Shown one piece after another: positions 28,749 through 34,241 of a stretch of DNA of 64,000 bases; positions within the stretch are counted from its first letter, which is position 1, and every line of letters begins with the position of its first letter. This DNA is from Ecdyonurus torrentis (taxonomy: Eukaryota > Arthropoda > Insecta > Ephemeroptera > Heptageniidae). The DNA is taken from contig OX439137.1 of assembly GCA_949318235.1 (NCBI GenBank), positions 19,650,826 to 19,714,825 of the forward strand, given 5' to 3'. Both the position numbers and the translations under genes were made by a program. A model generated the notes under the pieces. The model ran no database searches, had not been told where the DNA came from, and worked only from the letters and a program-made list of their open reading frames with translations.

Positions 28749-31700
28749 CACACATAGCTAGGCAAAAAATATAGAAATATTCATGTTTATATTAGTTTTT
28801 TGTTTCTAATAAAACTAATCCATATTTCAGATCAAATGTGAGAAATATTGGCCAGAGTACGGACAAAGCATGGCTTTTGGAGACATTTTGGTTCAAGCCG
28901 TAAATGAGGAAATATTTGCAGATTTTACGTTTCGTAATTTTAATGTAGTTTGCGATAAAGATAAAAGAAAGGTAAATTGTATTTTATTTTATCTAATATA
29001 TTCTTATTTAATCTCTATCTTTCTCTTTATTTTTTATGTGTGCTTCTTTTTTATGTGTGCTGCTAACTTTAGACTAACAAAAAATCAAAAATGTAAAAAA
29101 AAAAAAAAAAAAAAAAACGTTTCTTACATGTCATTTCTATATTTTAAGCAAGATAGTGCAATAATAAAATTTAAAGATTTTTTTTAGTAATAGTATAGTA
29201 TGGTTGCGTTCATAAAAAAGTTGACGCCATATGTAAACACTGAATAACATAAACTCGTGTGAAAAAATGACTTTTTCAGTTTAAAAACACTTTTTGAGAC
29301 AGAAATTGATACTGATGATAAGTTAAAAAAAGCATATTCCCTAGCTTTTTCACGCAAACTGTATACTTAAGTACAAAATAATAAAAGCAATGATGTACAA
29401 AACTGATGTAAATAATATATTAAGTGTACTACATACTTAAGTGTTTTTTTAAGTTAAAGAAAAGGGCTTAATTTCTATATAAAAAAAAGTTTAATTCTTT
29501 ACTTTATATTCAGATACTTCACCTGCACTTTACTGCTTGGCCTGACCACGGAGTGCCTATCTACACACAATCTGTAGTCACGTATTTGAAACGTGTTATG
29601 TCTTACCAAACTACCGGACCAATCATTGTGCACTGCAGGTAAAGTGGCGTGGATTCATGCACGTAATTAGCTAGCTTATACTTTATTGATGTCATATAAT
29701 ATTAATGTTTATATTTTGAAATAATATAAATAGCCACACGTTGGCCAGAACAAGATCCGAGATTTTTAACAATCTATATTTTTGAAACATTTCTCAGATA
29801 AACACTACAATTTTATAGGTGATCAATGTCATATTGAAGTTCATACGTGCTTATATTATTTCCTATAAATTGATAACAATGCGATAAAAGGGAGTAGTTC
29901 TGGTAGAAATAATGAAGTGAATAGAATTTAAAATATAAAGAAGAAAAATAATAAACATGTTATGCTGCATAATCAAATACGATTCAAGGGACCCTAGCTG
30001 AAATATCACTAAATTTAATTTTCTCTGAGAGTTTTATGGCCAAAAGTTCCCGAACAAAGTAGCTGCAGCGGCTGCGTTTTCTCATTATGATAACATAGTG
30101 TCGTTGTGGGTTGCCTACGCAAATCGTTCGGGAACTTTTGGCCAGAGCTGTACAAAAATTAATGTTATTTTTTATTTTTTGCCTTAGTGCCGGAGTAGGA
30201 CGTACAGGAACTGTGATCCTCGCTGACTGTTGCTTACTTCAGGCAGCGGCTGAGGGTAAAGTTAATCCTCTAGGCTTGATCCAGAACATGAGATCTCAAA
30301 GACCCAACATGGTCGACAATGCGGTGAGAAGTTTGGTTTATAACGACAATAAAATATAACTGCAAAGACTACACTTCGTATCAATTATATAATTATTATA
30401 TTTAGGGTTTAGTAATGTAACTTTTTAACCCAATCACCCAAAAGAAAAGGTGTTAATGCAAAAAAAAAAAAAAAAAAAATCAATCAATCAATCAATCAAT
30501 TCAATTCAAAATTGGCTTTATTGCAAGAAACACATTACATAAATTACATATGTTTCGGCTTAAATAATACAACTTTATAACCAAGTCAGCCAAAGGGGTA
30601 AATATATTTTGTTATATTTTTACAATTTACTAATATTAACATATATAGATATGTAGTTATTACATGCAACTTATTATTAAATATTATATATTGCAGTATA
30701 AAACATAATCATATTAATTCTTTTTTAATGAAGTATGATGTTTTATTTTAAATTCTAAATAAAAGGGGCAAAGAATCCGCCTGCAGGAATAGAAAGTATG
30801 CAACCTGTTTGACAGATGTAACCAACAGGTTGCATAAGTATTAGGATACTTTGTAGCCTTGGAATTGTAGGGAATAAACGAATGAATGAATGAATGAATG
30901 AATGAATGAATGAATGAATGAATGAATGAATGAATGAATGAATGAATGAATGAATGAATGAATGAATGAATGAATGAATGAATGAATGAATGAATGAATG
31001 AATGAATGAATGAATGAATGAATGAATGAATGAATGAATGAATGAATGAATGAATGAATGGATGGATGGATGGATGGATGGATGGATGGATGGATGGATG
31101 AATGAATGAATGAATGAATGAATGAATGAATGAATGAATGAATGAATGAATGAATGAATGAATGAATGAATGAATGAATGAATGAATGAATGAATGAATG
31201 AATGAATGAATGAATGAATGAATGAATGAATGAATGAATGAATGAATGAATGAATGAATGAATGAATGAATGAATGAATGAATGAATGATCAAGTTATTA
31301 GTTAAAGTAGTTATTATTATTAGAAAAAAATAAAACGATGGTAAAACAAAATACTATGTTAAAGAAAGTTATGAAATATTTCAGGAACAATATGAGCTGG
31401 TCCACCTAGTGCTGGTAGAAAGTTTGCTCATGAAGTCGATTGCGTTTCCCTGCCATGAAATTACAGAAAAAATCAAAGAGTTATTGGTAAGATAATTAGT
31501 TATAACTAAATTTTATATAAGTTAATTATTTCTTTTTTAAATGAAAATTATTTTTTGAAGATTGTAGACTTTCTCTTAAACATAAATACAAAATCTGTAT
31601 TGTAACTATAGATTGTTTTTTTTTATCAGTTTTCAAACGACTTAATTGTTGCAGGCTAAGAACCGACTTAAACTGCAAGAGCAGTTCGCAGTGATTGACA

Positions 31701-34195
31701 AAGTGTGTCAACAAGACGCAGCACGTAGGCACATCACAACTGAGCTGTCGTGGCCGCCAGACAAGAGCAGATTTCCATACATAGCACCCAGTAAGTGAGA
31801 TAGGCAGCTGTTTTAGCAATAATCATAACCTGGCTCTGAGTCGTTCAGTAGCGTACGTTCCCAGGGCCCGGGATCACGTCCGACCCCGCCAACCTTGGCA
31901 TTATCACCAGAGGACATTGGTGTGGGGGTGCGTCTCGTACTGTGAGCTCCTTAGTCTAGCTTGCACTTTTTAACGCAAACCGGCTTAGGCATGGACGAGG
32001 GATACCAACAGCCAACTCGCTATATACACAAATTCAACTTTTTTTCAGGTAATTTTGGTCGCGTAATCTTAAGTCAACGTGATGGTAGTGATGATTTCAT
32101 TAACGCGGTGTATGTGGATGGTTTCCGCACAAAGGGACAGTTCATCGCCAGTCAGCTACCTCTGAGCAACACGGTGTGTGACTTGTGGCATCTCGTCTTG
32201 CAGACAAAGTCACCGATCATTGTTGTGCTGAACCAACCGCAGCCTCACGTAGATCAGGTAATGTTAATAAAAACAGTCTAATTGAGCTATAAAATCATAA
32301 ATATTTTTACAAAAAAATTATTGTTACTATTATTATTTTAATATAAAAAGCTAGTCAAATGATTTTAGACATTTTACCGCTAGTTGTTGCAATGAGAGAA
32401 ATGACCACTGCTACATTTCTCTGTCTCTTACTTCACTTATACTTCTGAACACACAAAAATTTGCACACCCACTCACTTCAACGCAGGCATCCACTCATCT
32501 TTCTCTCTAAGTCTCGCTCTCTCGTAAAATTGCTACTTATACAGCGCAGAGAGCAAACAATGCATGACACATTGTGTTATCCCCTGTAAAATATCATTTT
32601 TTTTTTTAAAAAGCAATGCATAATTTAGCGTCCTATCAAAACTAAATAAGTATACTCTCTACAAATTTTAATTTTTTATAAGTAGAGAAAGATTTAAGTT
32701 GTGTTCTTTGATTATAGAACATTTTCTAGTCTGTATTTACCACATAAATACAGTAAAAAATAACATGCTTGAACTAGGTGGTTCACAGGAACAACAAGTT
32801 GTGACGTACTTTATATATTACAGACAACTTGCGAGTTTTGGCCACAAGACGAGTTCTCGTATGAATTCTCCGAGACTGCAAGCGTAGGGCTAAGAAGTCA
32901 AGTCACAAATCAAAGTAGTGACGTCATTTCATTGAAAATACGTGACTCTTACATCGTAAGTGGTTTTCAGCTTCTAAAAGTTAAATAAAAAATCTTCTTA
33001 TGACGCGCTACGCATTTGGATAATTTTTGTGTGAATAAAAAATAATTATATAGGTTCATAGTTTTTACATTAAAAAAAAAAAAAAAAAACTTACCACGCA
33101 ATTTTTGCTATAATTCATACTATGTTAAAAATATACAATTGTAATAAGTACTACAAAAATTTTGTAGTTCGCATGGGGGAGACAAAAAAAAATTGTAACA
33201 TTTTTATTTTAATGCATATTATGAAAGTAGGTATCGTCCTGAATTGATAGTGTGCGTTTTTGTCTTATTATTAATTTTATTTAAATGTATTTAAAATCGT
33301 TATATGACGTAACATTTGGTAATTTTTCCGTGCACGCTCATGTAAAAGTTACCGACCGTGACGTCAGTTCATGATTTTCAAGACTTGATTCAAAATTCTA
33401 ATGAACTCAAAATTTTTTAAATTGCATATTAATTGAATCAAAATTATTATTAAAATACAAAATAATAAAATCTGGTTTTCTTCATTAGCAATAGTTATGC
33501 AATACCACATAAATTCAGCATTTTTTTTTAACTGACTAATTTTATAGGTCTCTTTCAAATGGTTAGCTCTTTGCCAGTAACTTACATTAAAAATGCAATA
33601 ACATTATTTAGAAACATTAATATAAATATATATATTTTTTTTTTTTATTTTTTTTAGCAATCAGGTAACCAGGTTCACGCACATCACGATGTTAAAATTG
33701 TGTCGCTGAAAGGCTGGAACTACAACGAAGATATTCCTCCAAGTACTTTAGATTTAGTGGAACTTTGGGAGCAAGTTGAAAGAGAATACACGGGAAATGG
33801 ACCAATCATCGTACTCTGCCAGTGAGTCAAAATTAAAATTTTCTTCTTCAATTATAAGCAATTAAAAAGAAAACAAATTTGTAATGGAAATTATTTAAAT
33901 TTAGAAACATAAAAAAATGCTGTTATTATGGAGCTTCTGTATACTTGCCCTTAACTAAAAAAATTAATAAACTTTAAAACATGTAGTTCAAAATTTTGAT
34001 ATAAGCCAAAGTCAGGAATAAATACTTCATAATTACGCTAGCTCATTGTAGCAAAATTCATGAATAGCAACATAATTTATGCTACATTGTGTAGCTACAT
34101 ATGCTACAAAGTTGATCGTCATTTTAAGAGCAGAGAACAGGGTTTACGAACAGCATTAATATACGTATAACAGATTCTGCTACATGCAAGATTGA

Positions 34196-34241
<46 letters not shown>

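Noticed and set aside
28316..28765. Ile-Tyr-rich ORFs on both strands
   Set aside because: Translation of (AT)n tracts flanking a hairpin MITE; only the first part overlaps a true D1 exon.
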